A DNA stretch of 64,000 nucleotides from Sycobia sp. Sy_11 (GCA_018907035.1 JACCIC010000096.1:715001-779000), one strand, 5' to 3'. Shown: positions 21,421-34,440, counted from the stretch's first letter. Numbers and translations: made by a program. The notes: generated by a model from the sequence alone, not told the origin.

Positions 21421-22930
21421 TAGAAATTATGCTGTTCATTTCACACATGGGGTAACTACATCTTAAACCTTAAAATGATGGGAGCGTTTAGCATTGAGTA
21501 CAAACTCAACAGTTTGGTTGTTCCTTGGTGCAGACCACTCGAGGATCGTGTGTTCTCTTAAAACTGTGCAAATGACTCAATGGCTCTTTTACACCAATTT
21601 CAATGGAGAACGTACACTAAGCTCTCTCGCCGACCCAAATTAGAGACAATCAAATCCCTGTAAATGGTGTCATCCAACCCTCTCGCTAACGTGTATACTA
21701 GCTTAATACTTGACCTCAAAGTTCTCAAAAAACTATCCAGTTGCACAGCGCCTTCAGCTCTATCTCAGCATATTTGTTATTAATCTTAGACAACCAAATA
21801 ATTGAGAACTCAGAACAACATACTTGGCGCCTTTTAGTTCATCACGTAGCATTTTTTGGAAAACCATACTCAGCCAGTCCCAGCTTCAATAAGTTGTAAA
21901 AGCAATACACCTTAGGAATCAATTATTATCGCCTTCCGATACTCTTATAAACAGAAATCTTCTAATAGCATGCAAACCTTATCTTCTTCAGCCATTAGCA
22001 GTCTATGCTAAACTCACTTATTATTTGATTCACGCAGCTTACATCGCTACTATGCTATCATAGAATGACATAGGCATCTTATTTTAGAATATATTGACTA
22101 AATTTTGCCATATCCCTAATGAAATTAATGAAGACATGCTCTGCCTTTTTAAGACTCGTCTAAAATACTTTAGAAAATAATTTGCTTTTTCATTCTATTG
22201 AAAATATCTAGTCGTTACAATAAAGCCATAACTGCAAATTTTATTCAGCATGGAATACTCTTGACTTTGCACTACGTTCCAAAGTTTCATCAACTATTAA
22301 TCCCCTTTTGCAGAGAATCTAAAGCCGTACGCTATCTCTTTTCTTTATTACAGACGATGTCAAATATTTTTGGCCATTGACTTAAATACCAAAGCGTCAT
22401 CCGAATCTTCTTATATCCCCAATCAGATTAATCATATTCCTTAAATTCTAAAGATTTTTGTTATTCAAAACCTTGTCGTATATTCTTCTTCTTTTGGTAA
22501 CTTCGTGATATAGCTGACAGTTGTGTTGTCCCACTCTTGAACTACGCTTAAACCAACTGGTCCTCGTATAAATTTTACCTTCGCAATGAAAAAGATCATC
22601 TAATAATAGTATGTCAGTTGATTTTTTCCTCGGGAGAATTACCTTCCTAGCTTCTTTCGGGAAACTCGAGCTATGTTATAATCAACTCCCACACTCGTGT
22701 TTGAAATTTATTCTTTGGTTTCGCTAATATGAACACTCTTAGTTTTGCAAATGCTCCTTACCTGAGCCTATCAACTTAGAGAAAGACATTCGATCCTTTT
22801 CTATCCATGAGATTATGAGCTAGTCTGTTTCTGATCTGCGCATCTTTCTATACGAGGTCCGGCTGGTCTTTCTACATATAATCTGATCATTTGCATTGTG
22901 GATCGCATTTATTTCTCCAACCTAATATAC
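21421..22930. pseudogene. Decayed coding-like stretch, probably an old transposon
   Basis: About 1.5 kb has no microsatellite, balanced base use and stop-sparse segments, unlike the AT-rich DNA around it. On the plus strand three adjacent segments in one frame between about 21911 and 22181 contain only two stops. A minus-strand frame is also open over about 115 bases near 21760-21880. Stops and frame breaks elsewhere exclude a working gene. The peptides do not show a reverse transcriptase, integrase or transposase signature that I can name, so the family and even the strand are unknown. Confidence 0.3.
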
Positions 22931-23300
22931 AACTACGTAAAAGATCTTTTTTAAAAATAATTATATGTATTTTCCAAATTGTAAATATCGATAATACAAT
23001 GAACGTTTACAATATTTAATTCATTACAAGTTTTATTTCAAACGACTCGCTAGATAATATTTTTCTTTCATTTTCAAAATTCGCAGAATTTCTTACGTTT
23101 AGACGATTTTGTTGGGCGTTATAAAATAATAATAGCTATATATTCGAAGGACACTTATTCATTGCTATAATAATTCTTGCTTTTCTATAACAAAAAGACC
23201 TGTTCATGAGTTTAGAATCCATTAATTTCTTTTACGAATGTGCTAACGGAACATCCCTGGGAAGCAGTGAAATAAACGTATATATAGAAGAACTATAGCC
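22931..23300. other. AT-rich DNA with no recognisable gene
   Basis: Unique AT-rich DNA. Nothing recognisable was found. Confidence 0.6.
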
Positions 23301-24001
23301 GAACCATAGTGCTCCATAATATGGATCGTCGATTCGAATATGATATTATACAGATGCAGCTTTACACGGCCCCATATACGCGCAGACAAATTAATTTTCT
23401 AATTATCGTAGAAGGCGTCCCGTTTGCCCGATCGAGTTCGTATACTCTGTCCTTCTTCATCTCCTCCTCCGGTTATCGCCCGTTGGTATCTTCTCCGTGC
23501 AAAAGATCGCTTTCATCCTCCTTTGCTCGTCGTATATCGCCTTCACGAGATGCCTCTCATCCTGCGCATAGTGCAATCTATATATACATGTGAGTGTGCG
23601 CGCGCGCGCGTGTGTGTACTGTATAGATACATATACATATATACACACCTATATACATATATAAAAGCTAATGGATCCTAAGCCGAGGTCTGGCTCACGG
23701 GTTTAATATTTCCCTTGCCCTCCTCCTTCATTCTATATAGTCTTCTCCTTCTTTTTCTCGACAATATAGGATACTTTATGTATAGGTATATGCATGTAAG
23801 TACGAGTATACGTATATATAATGGTGCACGTGAGCTCGGCCTCCTTACCAGACCCGTTTTTCCGCTCTGGATATGTTGCCGATAGAGATATAGCTTTGTA
23901 AAATTTCTATGCTCGTATATAAATTTTATATTATAAATCTATATCAGGGCGCAAATGTGAAATTTTGCTCGATACTTTATAGTCTTCGGTCTTTTTTGCA
24001 T

Positions 24002-24050
<49 letters not shown>
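23301..24050. other. Mixed block ending in a TG array
   Basis: Moderately GC-rich unique DNA with a CG-to-TG stretch (23596-23618), TACATA-type repeats to about 23660 and a TG array at 24006-24049. Open frames of 60 to 94 codons are not recognisable proteins. Confidence 0.55.
24006..24049 (+). repeat. TG microsatellite
   Basis: A perfect TG array of about 22 units. Confidence 0.95.
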
Positions 24051-25730
24051 GATAGATATCAAGAAATAACTTTATAACTTTGCTCATTGAAAACCGAATA
24101 ATATATATTGTAACGAACGTAAATTTCAGTTTGGAAGATTTAAAAGTTAATATTTATGAATTATCAAAGATGGATGTCGATATTTAAAATTTATTAACAT
24201 AAATAGGTAGTTACATTATGCTAGGAACAAAACTAGATAATTTTTCTTGCTGGAGAAAATACCCATCAAGACAAGGCTGATATCGAAAATTTATCGAGAA
24301 AGATGATTTACTGATATTCCATGCTATGTATACTATTGTTTATTTTTTATGCGAGCGAAAATTCTGGATTACGTGTGATATCCCGATATAAAAGCTTACG
24401 TCTTATCTAATCGATAATCAAAAATATAGAGCGAAAAAGCGACTTCAAAAAAGAAAAATAAGGTATAAATAGTATTTAGCATATCGTAATTCGAAGTATT
24501 ATATATTTTTAAATCTTTCAAGTCGCGAGATTTCACTGTCATTAAAAAAATATAATTGCGCATTATCACAACATTTTTTTTCACAAGAAATATATAAAAT
24601 TGAATTAGAAAGCTCGATTCAAATCATGTACTATTATTTTTATTTAAAAAGAAATTATTTAAATTTTAAAATAAAACTGACAAATATTATAAACATTTCT
24701 TCATATAATCTGTTGATTTAAATAGTAACGCAAACATCCAATTTATTATAAGTGAATATAAGGTTAACGACTTGGCAGTCAAGGTACTTTATATACGTAT
24801 CAATAAAGCTTGGTTGGAAAAGTAGGGGAATATGCTTTTTTAGACGTTGTGCAAGAGAGGAAACAACGACTTTTAGCGAGCGGAGGCGCGACGAGGACGG
24901 AACTCGACGTTTCTATCGAGATAGACGGAAGGCTATTATAATTGCAAAATATTGCACTTATGTGTATTCAAACTGTATAAATGAACACGCCGAAGGCATT
25001 ATAATATAAAGAAAATTTAAAAATTCAATACTTACGTTGACATAATACATAATACATATATACGAAATAGAACACACACACATTTATATATTCCGTAATT
25101 GCCGGTTCGCGAGTAAAACACCGATTTATGCACATATAATATACATGCATTAAGGACAAATCAATATTTTTATCCGTCTTGCAGTCCTTTATATCGGCCA
25201 AAATAATTATTATGTCAGGCAGACAAAAATGCAAAATTTGAAATATCATAATTAAAATTAATTTTGTTACTAATGGATAATTTAACTATTCCGTTTCACC
25301 GGAATTTTCCCCAATTGCAAATAGCCGACGTTCCGTGTCCCTTCTCTTCAGGAATTCAATTTATCACTTTAAAAATAAACAGGTTAAGGTAATTTAGAAA
25401 TCAATTGTTTTTGTTTTAATAAGAATGTTATATTTATTATATGTGTAAATAAAAATGTCAACCAATGATAATACAAATTTTCCTTTGCCAACGACACAAT
25501 CAAATTTGCAGCACGATTGACTTCAGCAGCTCTATAATGTCCATATTGTGGAAAGAAAGCTCTTTTGTTTTTTCATCGATACATTCCATATCGATATGAT
25601 TATTTAACGCCAATAACGTTATTACATCGATTAATACATAAAAATAAAATGTATCTGTTAGATTGTTATACATACGAATTCTTATATGTGCAGAAATATT
25701 ATATGCATAATTGCAGGTTTTTAGCGGGCA
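24051..25730. other. AT-rich DNA with no recognisable gene
   Basis: Long AT-rich stretch without dinucleotide arrays. A small CpG-richer patch lies at about 24845-24930. Nothing recognisable was found. Confidence 0.6.
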
Positions 25731-26470
25731 GGCATTGAAGATGCTAGAATATCTTTACACCGCATAACTAACGATAACGCGCCAAAAATTCCACCACCCC
25801 CCTTCCGCTCCGCCGACTCCGCCTCCCCGACACGCGTTACATCGCGGCAAAGTCGCTCGTTCTCCCGCGCCGCCCGATGTTCCCGCCCTCGCCGAAAGCT
25901 CACCGACCGCAAGCTTAACGATCCGAGGCCCGTGCGCGTCTCGGCACTCTCGAGCCAGGCCAGGCGGCGCCCCCCTCGTCAGTCTCGACGACGTGCACTT
26001 CAACCTCTCTCTCTCTCTCTCTCTCTCCCTCTCTCTCACACACACTCTCCTTCGACTCGGCACATCGGCTCCCCCCGCAGTCACGCACGCTCGCGGTTTG
26101 CGCGCCCGCCGAGAGTCGACCTCCCAGTCAACTTGGCTAATCAATTAATCCGTGGCTCACCGCATGCAGCACCGAGCGCGCGCTCGCACGAGAGCCCAAA
26201 GAGCCCCCCCCCCTCGGCCCCGCCCCGCCCCGGGCCCTCCTCTCGCGGAGATTCTTTCGCAGAGAGCGCGAGCGGCGCTGCGGAGACGAGGGAGAAAGCG
26301 CGCGATTGCATAAATTACGAGAGCTATACGCGCGCATATTTGGCGCGCGCCTGGTCCGGAGCGCGAATTTGTACGTACGAGGCGGTCTCGTGCCGCGGCC
26401 CACCTATATAAGTTTCACGAACGCGAACTCGCGCTATTTTAGAACCTCCTTTGTTACTCCCTAGCTATTC
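25731..26470. promoter_or_regulatory. CpG-rich candidate promoter region
   Basis: This is one of the densest CpG blocks in the window. It includes a CT array (26005-26037), a run of CCCCGCCCCGCCCC GC boxes (about 26216-26232) and a TATATAAG box at 26403-26410 about 170 bases downstream of the GC boxes, all readable for plus-strand transcription. Frames open on both strands give low-complexity Arg-, Ala- and Pro-rich peptides, so I do not call a gene. Promoter use is inferred from motifs only. Confidence 0.35.
26403..26410 (+). promoter_or_regulatory. TATA box
   Basis: TATATAAG follows GC-box-rich DNA. A transcript would be expected to start near 26433. No strong initiator consensus is seen there. 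Confidence 0.3.
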
Positions 26471-27283
26471 GCGACTATATATACATAATATGTGTGTGTG
26501 CAGCGACGAGCGTTTGATATATGCAGTCGAATCACCTCTGCATCGTTATCGAACGAGCGTCGACGCTTTTCGATGCATATATTAATGTGTTCGCGCAAGC
26601 ACGACAACAACGAAGCGAACAATGAGACGGAATATACGAGAGCTATGTGTGTGTGTGTGTGCGTCTATATATTATAGAGAGAATCGCGCGAAACATCCAG
26701 CCGATCGCCCGTCGGATCACAATGGCTCTCGTTGCCCGTACATATTTCATATATAAGTATATATAAAAGTATATATAATGCGCGTTTTGTAATGTATAAA
26801 GTGCGCGTCTTGGAACGCACACAGCGCGTGCATCTTCTACGCGCGCGGGTCTGAATTGAAAAAACAAAAATAAAAAGCAAATAAAACAAACATAAAAGTA
26901 TGCTCCTCTTCCGAAAACTTGCTCTCTTCCCTTGTCGCCGCCCGACCTGACCGCTCCTCTCGCGGGAGAAGGAGCGACGGCACCGCGTCCTTTTGTCCCG
27001 ATCGCCCCCCCCCCCCCACGGACTCGTGTCGTCGACGTCCATTCATCGAGGATGCGCGCGACGAAGGAGGCAACGAAAAAAAAAGAGAAAAAAACAAGAA
27101 ACCGAGCTTTCGTATATTATATGTATTACATCTCGACGGGGGCTATATTGTTGAGGCGATAATTCTCCTTCCTCCCCCCCCCACTTTCCGCGTATATATA
27201 CATATATAGGGACCGTCGGACGAACGAGTAGCGTACACGCATACATATACCTATATATATTATATGAATCGGCAGAAATCTTG

Positions 27284-27357
<74 letters not shown>

Positions 27358-27960
27358 GGTGCCGATACCCGCTGGGCGATTGCGCGCGCGCACATCATGC
27401 GCCCCGCGGGGCAAGGCGGCCGACCGTCGCGCGCGACACGCGTTGATCCGCCTTTTTCTCGAACCATTTATATTTTATATGTATATAATACGCAGCATGC
27501 GTGCGGTCCACGCGACGCGTGGAGGAGTCGAGAGGAAATATATATATATATGAGTAATTTAGAGAAGGTGGAGAATGGGTGGGAGGACACGAGTTTTAAA
27601 CACTTGCAGTCTGTGAAAGGTGAGTCTACGAACTTGGTGCCTACGTGTGCGAGGGGAGGGGGAGGGATTGAACGAGGAGATAGTTAGATAGGTATCTCGA
27701 ACGAGATCGAGCGCATGTGCAGTCATCGTAGGCTATAATTGATTTCCTTTGTCGCCCGATATTATATATAATTGACGGCTGAATGAGTGAAAGCCTCCCC
27801 CCTGCCCTCCCGTCAGCCCACGACGGGCGGGATTTTCAACGGACGCGTGCGCCACAGGTTGGAGAACAAGTAGGGGGGAATTTTCACGGCTTACGTTGGA
27901 TGATATATGCAGTAATGAATTAAGGCGAGGGGGTTATTACATCGACGATTCAGAGGTGCC
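26471..27960. other. Mixed CpG-rich block with a long TA array
   Basis: The block has two C homopolymers (near 27005-27018 and 27175-27182), a TA array of about 33 units (27288-27353) and a CpG-rich stretch (27360-27450). Frames here are translated arrays or low-complexity. No gene is recognised. Confidence 0.55.
27288..27353. repeat. TA microsatellite
   Basis: A perfect TA array of about 33 units, among the longest in the window. Confidence 0.95.
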
Positions 27961-29330
27961 AGAATGGTAAGCGTGTAATTCTTTTTTTTTTTTTTTACAC
28001 GTATGGAAAGTCTTCTCTAATGTTTAATACACGATGATTGATGAAACACTTCTTTTTATCGTGATTGCGCAGATTTTCAACGCACTTAATAATTGTAGTG
28101 CACTCAAATTATACGATGTCGAATTGGAAATACAAAATCTATGCTGAACGTTTACATAATCCCAGGAATTAATTTGTGTGCATCTTTTAATATAAAAAAT
28201 AATTCAGGATAACATCATAACCACATCTAAAAAATTTGATCATAAACTTGAAATAATGAGTTCGTACTGTAGACATGCAAGAAATATTGTAATTTTAACG
28301 TAATATATGAAATTAAAAACGTGGAAGTTGATTAATAAAGTAACTTTTTATTTTAATAACAGCATTAATTATTAATTATAAAAATATATATTCGAGATCA
28401 AATACATAATATGTATCCTGTGTATAGAATTTCCATAATTTTTTACACGAATGAAGTAGCCAATTTTTTGAAAATATAATCATAAATAGCATATACTAGA
28501 ACCATTTTTGGCGATTCGGAAGGGTATAAGGTAAAGGCAAGAAGGAAAAAATCTTATAATTTTATAGTGCTATTCAGGAAAAAAAATATTGTAATTTGTA
28601 AGGGAAGACCTGAGACTTTGTTTGATTGATTACGTTTCTGAAAAAGTCGATTTGTTCAAATTTTAAAAAATCATAAATTCTATTGAATCATTCAGAGCAA
28701 AAATTTGAAGAATATTTCTCAACTAATTGTAAGATATTTGTATTTTTCTATCATTTCTATATAGCAGTTTAACATTTTCGAAAAAATTGACAATTTCGCT
28801 TACGAATGAGTTAAACAAAAACTTTTTAAATTCGGACAACAACGTACTTTTTGGACATCAACATTAGGTTGTCAATAGATTTTTAGTGTAAAACTGATAT
28901 CAAAACGATAAAAAAATTTTTAAAAAGAAAGATTCAATTGAATTAATTTTTTTATGTTGAGATATTTAAGTATTATAGTAATCTAAAAATCTGCAAATAC
29001 GTGCGTAATCAAGCTTTTTAATTAGTCTACTTCTTTTCAAATATATTTATTTCTTCTTGGTGAATAATCTATTATTATATATATCCCATAGGCTTACTCA
29101 GCGGTACATGCGCGGCTTCATAAAAAAATGTTTACTTCGCTAATGTAGAGGGCCTGAAACGTTCCCCGCCCTTAAATTCAGAACATTATAAATATGCTAA
29201 TTTCTACAAGAGATAGAACAATACTTAATAATAAATTTTATCGAACTACAGATAACCAAGTGAGAAAACAGATTTCCAGATAGTTAAGTTGAGTTCTTAC
29301 TCCCATAAGCCTTATGAAATTTCTATTGGG
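27961..29330. other. AT-rich DNA with no recognisable gene
   Basis: Unique AT-rich DNA with a T homopolymer at 27982-27996. I see no arrays and no gene motif. Confidence 0.6.
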
Positions 29331-29584
29331 TGTATATATATATCGAGGATTTTTTCTATATGGTATCGCGAATCGAACCTCTCGATCTTCATGCCTATGA
29401 GCAAGGGACAATAATTCATGAACAGTGGACGGCACGGCGGCGGCGGCGGCGGTGGCATTATATACCAACCTACCCCCTGGCAAAAGATCGAACGGCCCGA
29501 GTATTTCACGCAGCTTCATTTTATATCCATTATAAGTTGCACATATATATGTATATATAGACGGGGTCGAGTACGCGGGATAGT

Positions 29585-29585
<1 letters not shown>

Positions 29586-29646
<61 letters not shown>
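29586..29646 (+). repeat. GA microsatellite
   Basis: A GA array of about 30 units with one AAAG interruption near the start. Confidence 0.95.
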
Positions 29647-29651
<5 letters not shown>

Positions 29652-29740
29652 GAGAGAAAGAGAGCATAAGCATAAGCATAAAAGCTCGAAATCACTCGGG
29701 GCGTCAAAGCGATTCCGTTGCGCCGCGCGTGCGAGAATAT

Positions 29741-29743
<3 letters not shown>

Positions 29744-29797
<54 letters not shown>

Positions 29798-29914
29798 GAA
29801 AAAGAGAGAATTTCAACCTGCGGCGCACAACTCATACTCATACGCACATCGACCCACGCGGAGAACGCGCGCGCGTATATGCGTGCGATATATATATATA
29901 TATATATATATATA
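29744..29914. repeat. Two TA arrays
   Basis: TA arrays at 29744-29794 and 29888-29914 flank a CpG-rich spacer. Confidence 0.9.
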
Positions 29915-30270
29915 CGGGATTCATATCCCGGGCGCGTTTTAACCTTTTGCCTTGCGCGCGCGCGCGGGCCGAGGCCGGGCGCATCCATCGAGCCGCGGCG
30001 CAGAGGTGTGAAACCGCTCGAAAGCAAAGAGGTCCAGAAATTGCGTACCATTATCCGGTAATCTGCTCTCGTGAAATCGGTCTCTCCTCGGATCCTGTAT
30101 GCCCCCCTCCTCCCATTATTCCACTCTCCTATACGCCACCCCATAGCGCTCTTTTTGCAATCGCACGTGCATTATATATATATATAGACGGTTTAAAGGA
30201 ATAACAATGCAATACCGGACTGATGTAGGTATACTTTCTTGCTCTCCTTCTTATAATCAATTGCCGCGAT

Positions 30271-30316
30271 ATTATATATACATACATATATATATATATA
30301 TATATATGTATGTATA

Positions 30317-30362
<46 letters not shown>
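30271..30362. repeat. TA array with mirrored TACATACA / TGTATGTA arms
   Basis: TATATACATACATATA near 30274 and its reverse complement TATATGTATGTATATA near 30303 lie on either side of a TA core, so this section is palindromic. A further TA array of about 20 units follows. Confidence 0.85.
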
Positions 30363-30366
<4 letters not shown>

Positions 30367-30630
30367 TTTATTTTATTTTCACATAACCCAGAGTGTAATA
30401 ATCATAAAGTTCGGCTTTTCTTCATTTGCCAGCCTATAGTCTTATGGTTATATTGGATCGCCCTCCGAGTACGTTTGTATGCTCTTCTTCTTTTTTGCTT
30501 CTTTGTCTTCTTCTTCGTCCCCCTCCTCTTCTTCTCCTTCTTCTTCCCCTTCTTTTTCCTGCCTTTGAATTTCATTCGGGCGAACGTTAATTCGGAGTTT
30601 CGGGAAGAGTATATATATTTTCGCAATGTA

Positions 30631-31360
30631 ATATAGAGTTGCCGATAATTATAGTACTTAATGCTGGTGCTGGAAGCGAATCCTCTGTTGTTTCTCCTAA
30701 TGTCCGATTGGATACAAAGTCAAAGATTCTATTTACTTGTATACCCGTACGGAATGCATCTGACGTTATATGCGTGCCTCTTAATAGAAACTCGATAATT
30801 TATAGAGCTCCGGATGTAAAAGTGTATACATTCGATTGAATTTATTATACAAAAGATTAATTATAATTACGTATGTGATTTTTACACAGTTAATTATCTA
30901 GTAATTGAATATTATAGTATAAGGGTGGCAAGTAGATAGAACTGCCTGCGATCGATATCTTCGTTTTCATTTCGCCACAGACGCAATTCTATTTTTCTAC
31001 GTCATTCTTTGTTGGGACCTGGCATTATCCGAATAATAAGTCGTCGAAGAACAATTTACCATTGGCTAATCCGAATTCCACAATAAAGTTGTTGCTGTTT
31101 TGGAACAATGCTGCTAAATAGCGCCTGTGTTCCCACATAATGCCAACTTATAACGCTCTTTTGTAGACGTACAATATACATGTATAATATTGTCGAGTGA
31201 AAAGAAATCCAAAATACGTAACGAGTTCACGTCACCCTTTATTGTTTCAAAGGTTCAAGAGCGCAATTCCACTCTATAATACACCGTTCAAAGGGCTTGT
31301 TTGGATATTTTGCAAGCTCATCGCCTTGCAGCAATAGAATGGAAATCGTGAACTATATAT
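30631..31360. other. Unique DNA of balanced composition
   Basis: There is no array until a short TA tract near 31354. A plus-strand frame of 66 codons (30639-30839) lies in ordinary-looking sequence, but its peptide is not one I recognise and it has no visible splice or translation context. Confidence 0.45.
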
Positions 31361-31960
31361 ATATATATAATGTACAGGCATAATAAAGCGAGACAACGCC
31401 CCCCCCCCCATTCACACGAGAACGATCCATAATTTGTCGTTCGCCACGTCGATGCTCCCCCCCCCCCATACACTCTATACCGAGACAAGTGCATAATCCC
31501 CCGGTCGCGCTAAATGCGTAATCCGGGTTAAGCGATTTTCGTAAGCCCCGTATAGGATCCTACGGCGCTTGGGCGTTCGTAAGCCTTTTTTCCTCAAAAG
31601 AGTCCCGGATTTTTTTTTCAGAACGACCGGGCCAAGAATCGGGCGGGTTCACCTTAGCTTCGTGGCTGTTTTCTTTTCATTGTGTCTTCGAGCGTTTACA
31701 TATAATACGTACAAATTACTTCTGCTACAGTTTGAATTGCGGCGCATACAAGAGTCCGTCGAGATTTCCCGCCGTGCGCGACCATTATTGTGTTATTTTA
31801 TTAGACGCTTCTCTCAACGGGTCCCTCTTCGACCGTTTTCTTTTCTGTTTTTGTTTTTTTTTTTCGTCGACAGCGTTTGTTCAATCTCAAGGGAGTGTAT
31901 AAATCGTCCGAGTATTTACGTTTCGCAGGTTGTAAATCTTAGGCACAACAGCTGCTGAAG
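31361..31960. other. Unique block with C homopolymers
   Basis: Runs of nine and ten C occur near 31400 and 31458. A plus-strand frame is open from 31569 to 31958 (129 codons). It is Phe- and Arg-rich, crosses a T homopolymer and resembles no family I know, so I leave it uncalled. Confidence 0.4.
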
Positions 31961-32005
31961 TAGAACTCGTTGAAATGAGTTTTTGCCGTTTCCTACATGT
32001 TTATA

Positions 32006-32008
<3 letters not shown>

Positions 32009-32057
<49 letters not shown>
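32009..32057. repeat. TA microsatellite
   Basis: A TA array of about 24 units followed by TACATA repeats. Confidence 0.95.
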
Positions 32058-32071
<14 letters not shown>

Positions 32072-32274
32072 CGCTTTTGAAATTAGATTTTACGCCGGAA
32101 GATGAGGTTTCCTGTAAGTATGGAGTAATTTAACCGTGTTGGAGGATGGCGAGGTTGTTAGGTTGTCGGCACGCCTGCAGATAGGGAGCACTGTAGATGT
32201 TTCAAATATTTTTGTTGCAATACGAAGTAGAATATTATTCCGCTTTATACGGATAAAAGGGGGATAGTTTATCA

Positions 32275-32278
<4 letters not shown>

Positions 32279-32327
<49 letters not shown>
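32279..32327. repeat. TA microsatellite
   Basis: A perfect TA array of about 24 units. Confidence 0.95.
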
Positions 32328-32330
<3 letters not shown>

Positions 32331-32988
32331 ATATATTACATATTGTCAGCATCCGGTTCGCACCGTAAGCAATCAATATCATTATGAGCAACTGTGCACG
32401 TAATTTGCGTATGGCATAATATTAAATTGTAATTAGATATTATTTTTTCTATTTGATTTGATACAGTTCTTCGCGTAATGATAATGACAATATTTTAAAC
32501 ATGAATGGATTCATTTACTTTAAGAAACGTTCAATCAATAAATATTCATGAAGGATATAAACTATTTTAAAGAATTAATTTAGCACTATTAACTAAGTAA
32601 ATTTTTTTAGCGTCCTAATTGGCACATTATTACTAATCGTTTAGATTCTTACTGTCTCGATCTCTTTCTCCATTCGACGAGCGTTTAATTTACTACGACA
32701 TATCGGTGCGTTTCTTAGGGCGCAACAGAATTTTTCGATTCTTATAAAGTCACAATTTCTCTTTCTTCCCTCTTTACAGCACCTATATACGCATTCGAAG
32801 ATATATATATATAGTGCAGCAGGCTGGAAAACATAACATAATGCTCGTCAGTTACGAAGAATTATATATTTTAACGGCTGATCGGGTAATCGCTTAATAT
32901 AAAAATTAATATTTGCTACGGCACGACGGGTGCAGCGTGTCCAGTGAAGGCTTCCAGGCATTTTTTACGAGATGCTCCTCTTTTATGC

Positions 32989-33036
<48 letters not shown>

Positions 33037-33240
33037 GAGGTAAGCTGTTAAGTTTCCTCCTTGTTATTGTTCATTCGTTGGTAAAAATTCCAAATTGTTT
33101 TTACATTATCATGCAGCAAGAGTCTTATAAGGCGTACGATGAATTTACTCGAAACCTTGAAATAATATAGAAAATGAATAAATAAATAAGACCGTAAATT
33201 AGAAATTGCAATCATTTAATATTTACACGCATAATATTAT
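32328..33240. other. AT-rich DNA with one TA array
   Basis: Unique AT-rich DNA with a TA array of about 22 units at 32991-33035. No gene is recognised. Confidence 0.6.
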
Positions 33241-33767
33241 TTAAAACCGATGCACATTTTGCTCGATCGGTAAAAGTAGACTTGACAGACGCCTCGATTA
33301 AAGTCTTGACGCCACAGTGAATTATTCCCATTAGTCGAAGAAAATTAAACGAAGTCCATGGAAAAGTACCCGAGCTTTCCTTCAGAAAATACGGTGCGTG
33401 CCCCCGCCCCGCGCTCGCGCCCTCTATTCCCGATCGCATTATTAAAATAAAATAAAAGAAAAAGAAAAATCGTTCGCTCGTAAACTGAACCTTCGCATCG
33501 GAGCCAAAGGCGAATCCCGTCACCGACGCGCGAGAGACCCGAGCCCGTACGCGTATATAATAACCGGAATAAATCGCATCGCCTCTCGCACCTCTCCCGA
33601 TATACACGCCCGTGCGATCTTTGCTTCTTTCTTTTTTTTTTTTTTTTTTATCGCGCACGGCTCGCTCGCGGAACGAGACGCAACGATCGCTCCCTCGGCC
33701 GGCTCGCGAGAGCCGCAGCGCGCATCGTTCGCGCGTCCACCAAGTAATCGTTGCCTGGGCGCGCAAT

Positions 33768-33771
<4 letters not shown>

Positions 33772-33803
<32 letters not shown>

Positions 33804-33840
33804 CTCTTCCTCTCTCTTCCTCTCTCTTCCTCTCCCTTCC
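33772..33840. repeat. CT array grading into a 10-bp minisatellite
   Basis: CT repeats (33772-33799) pass into TCTCTCTTCC repeated at 33801, 33811 and 33821, with a one-base variant at 33831. Confidence 0.9.
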
Positions 33841-34193
33841 TCTTCGGTGCTCTTTTTCGAGATGCGCGGCAAAGCGAGGACTCTTCCTCCTCGTTCGTCG
33901 ATGACGCGAGGTGAGCGATATACGCGAACGAACGGCAAGAAGGAGAGAGAAATAAGAGGGAGAGCGAAGCGCTCGCGCGACCGGCGAACAAGGAGTTATG
34001 GCCGCATTCGTCTCCATTACCCTTACCCGCCGCGGTGAATCATTGCACACACACATACGCCCGTTATATGTGTGGGAATATTGTATATAGCGCGAGAACG
34101 GGCGACCACGTCGCGAATCGCTCGGATCGACGCCCGCGCGCGCGGTTTATGTATAAGAGCGTGAGCGTGCAGCGCGCTAGGCGGCCTCGGCGA

Positions 34194-34216
34194 GGGGGAG
34201 GGGGAGGGGGCGAGGG
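34194..34216 (+). promoter_or_regulatory. G-quadruplex motif
   Basis: Three runs of five G separated by single A bases are followed by CGA and GGG. Loops of 1, 1 and 3 bases give one of the strongest quadruplex patterns in the window. Confidence 0.6.
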
Positions 34217-34440
34217 AACGACCATAGCCCGACGAGCGACGTATCCGCGCATTATTATATTAAATGGGCGAGCGAGGTGAGCGTTTATTGTTTGCATGTG
34301 TAATATAATAAACGCGACTCCTCCTCCCCCGAAGTTCGACGCGTTATCGCGCTCGGATACACCTATCTGTAATACGGATACGCGTATATCTCCAGAGAGA
34401 GGCTCATTTTCGAGCATCGCGCGATCTCTACGCGTTATAT

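Larger units (their letters stand above)
29331..30630. other. Microsatellite-rich block
   Basis: The block contains a GGC trinucleotide run (about 29430-29455), a long GA array, three units of GCATAA (29664-29681), several TA arrays and a CpG-rich patch (29930-30010). From 30475 to 30560 the plus strand is a TTCTTC-type pyrimidine tract. A minus-strand tRNA-like B box near 29369-29379 is too weak to call. Confidence 0.55.
33241..34440. other. CpG-rich block with CT array and G-quadruplex motif
   Basis: This long CpG-rich block contains an A/T homopolymer region (33631-33649), a CT array with a 10-bp minisatellite (33772-33840) and a G-rich run at 34194-34216. Overlapping frames up to 184 codons are open on both strands and are low-complexity. 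Confidence 0.55.

Noticed and set aside
29360..29445. Minus-strand GGTTCGATTC with TTGCTCATAGG upstream
   Set aside because: Box words are present but no T-arm or acceptor pairing can be formed and no T run follows.
29238..29828. 196-codon minus-strand frame
   Set aside because: It crosses TA, GA/CT and GGC arrays. No domain is visible outside them.
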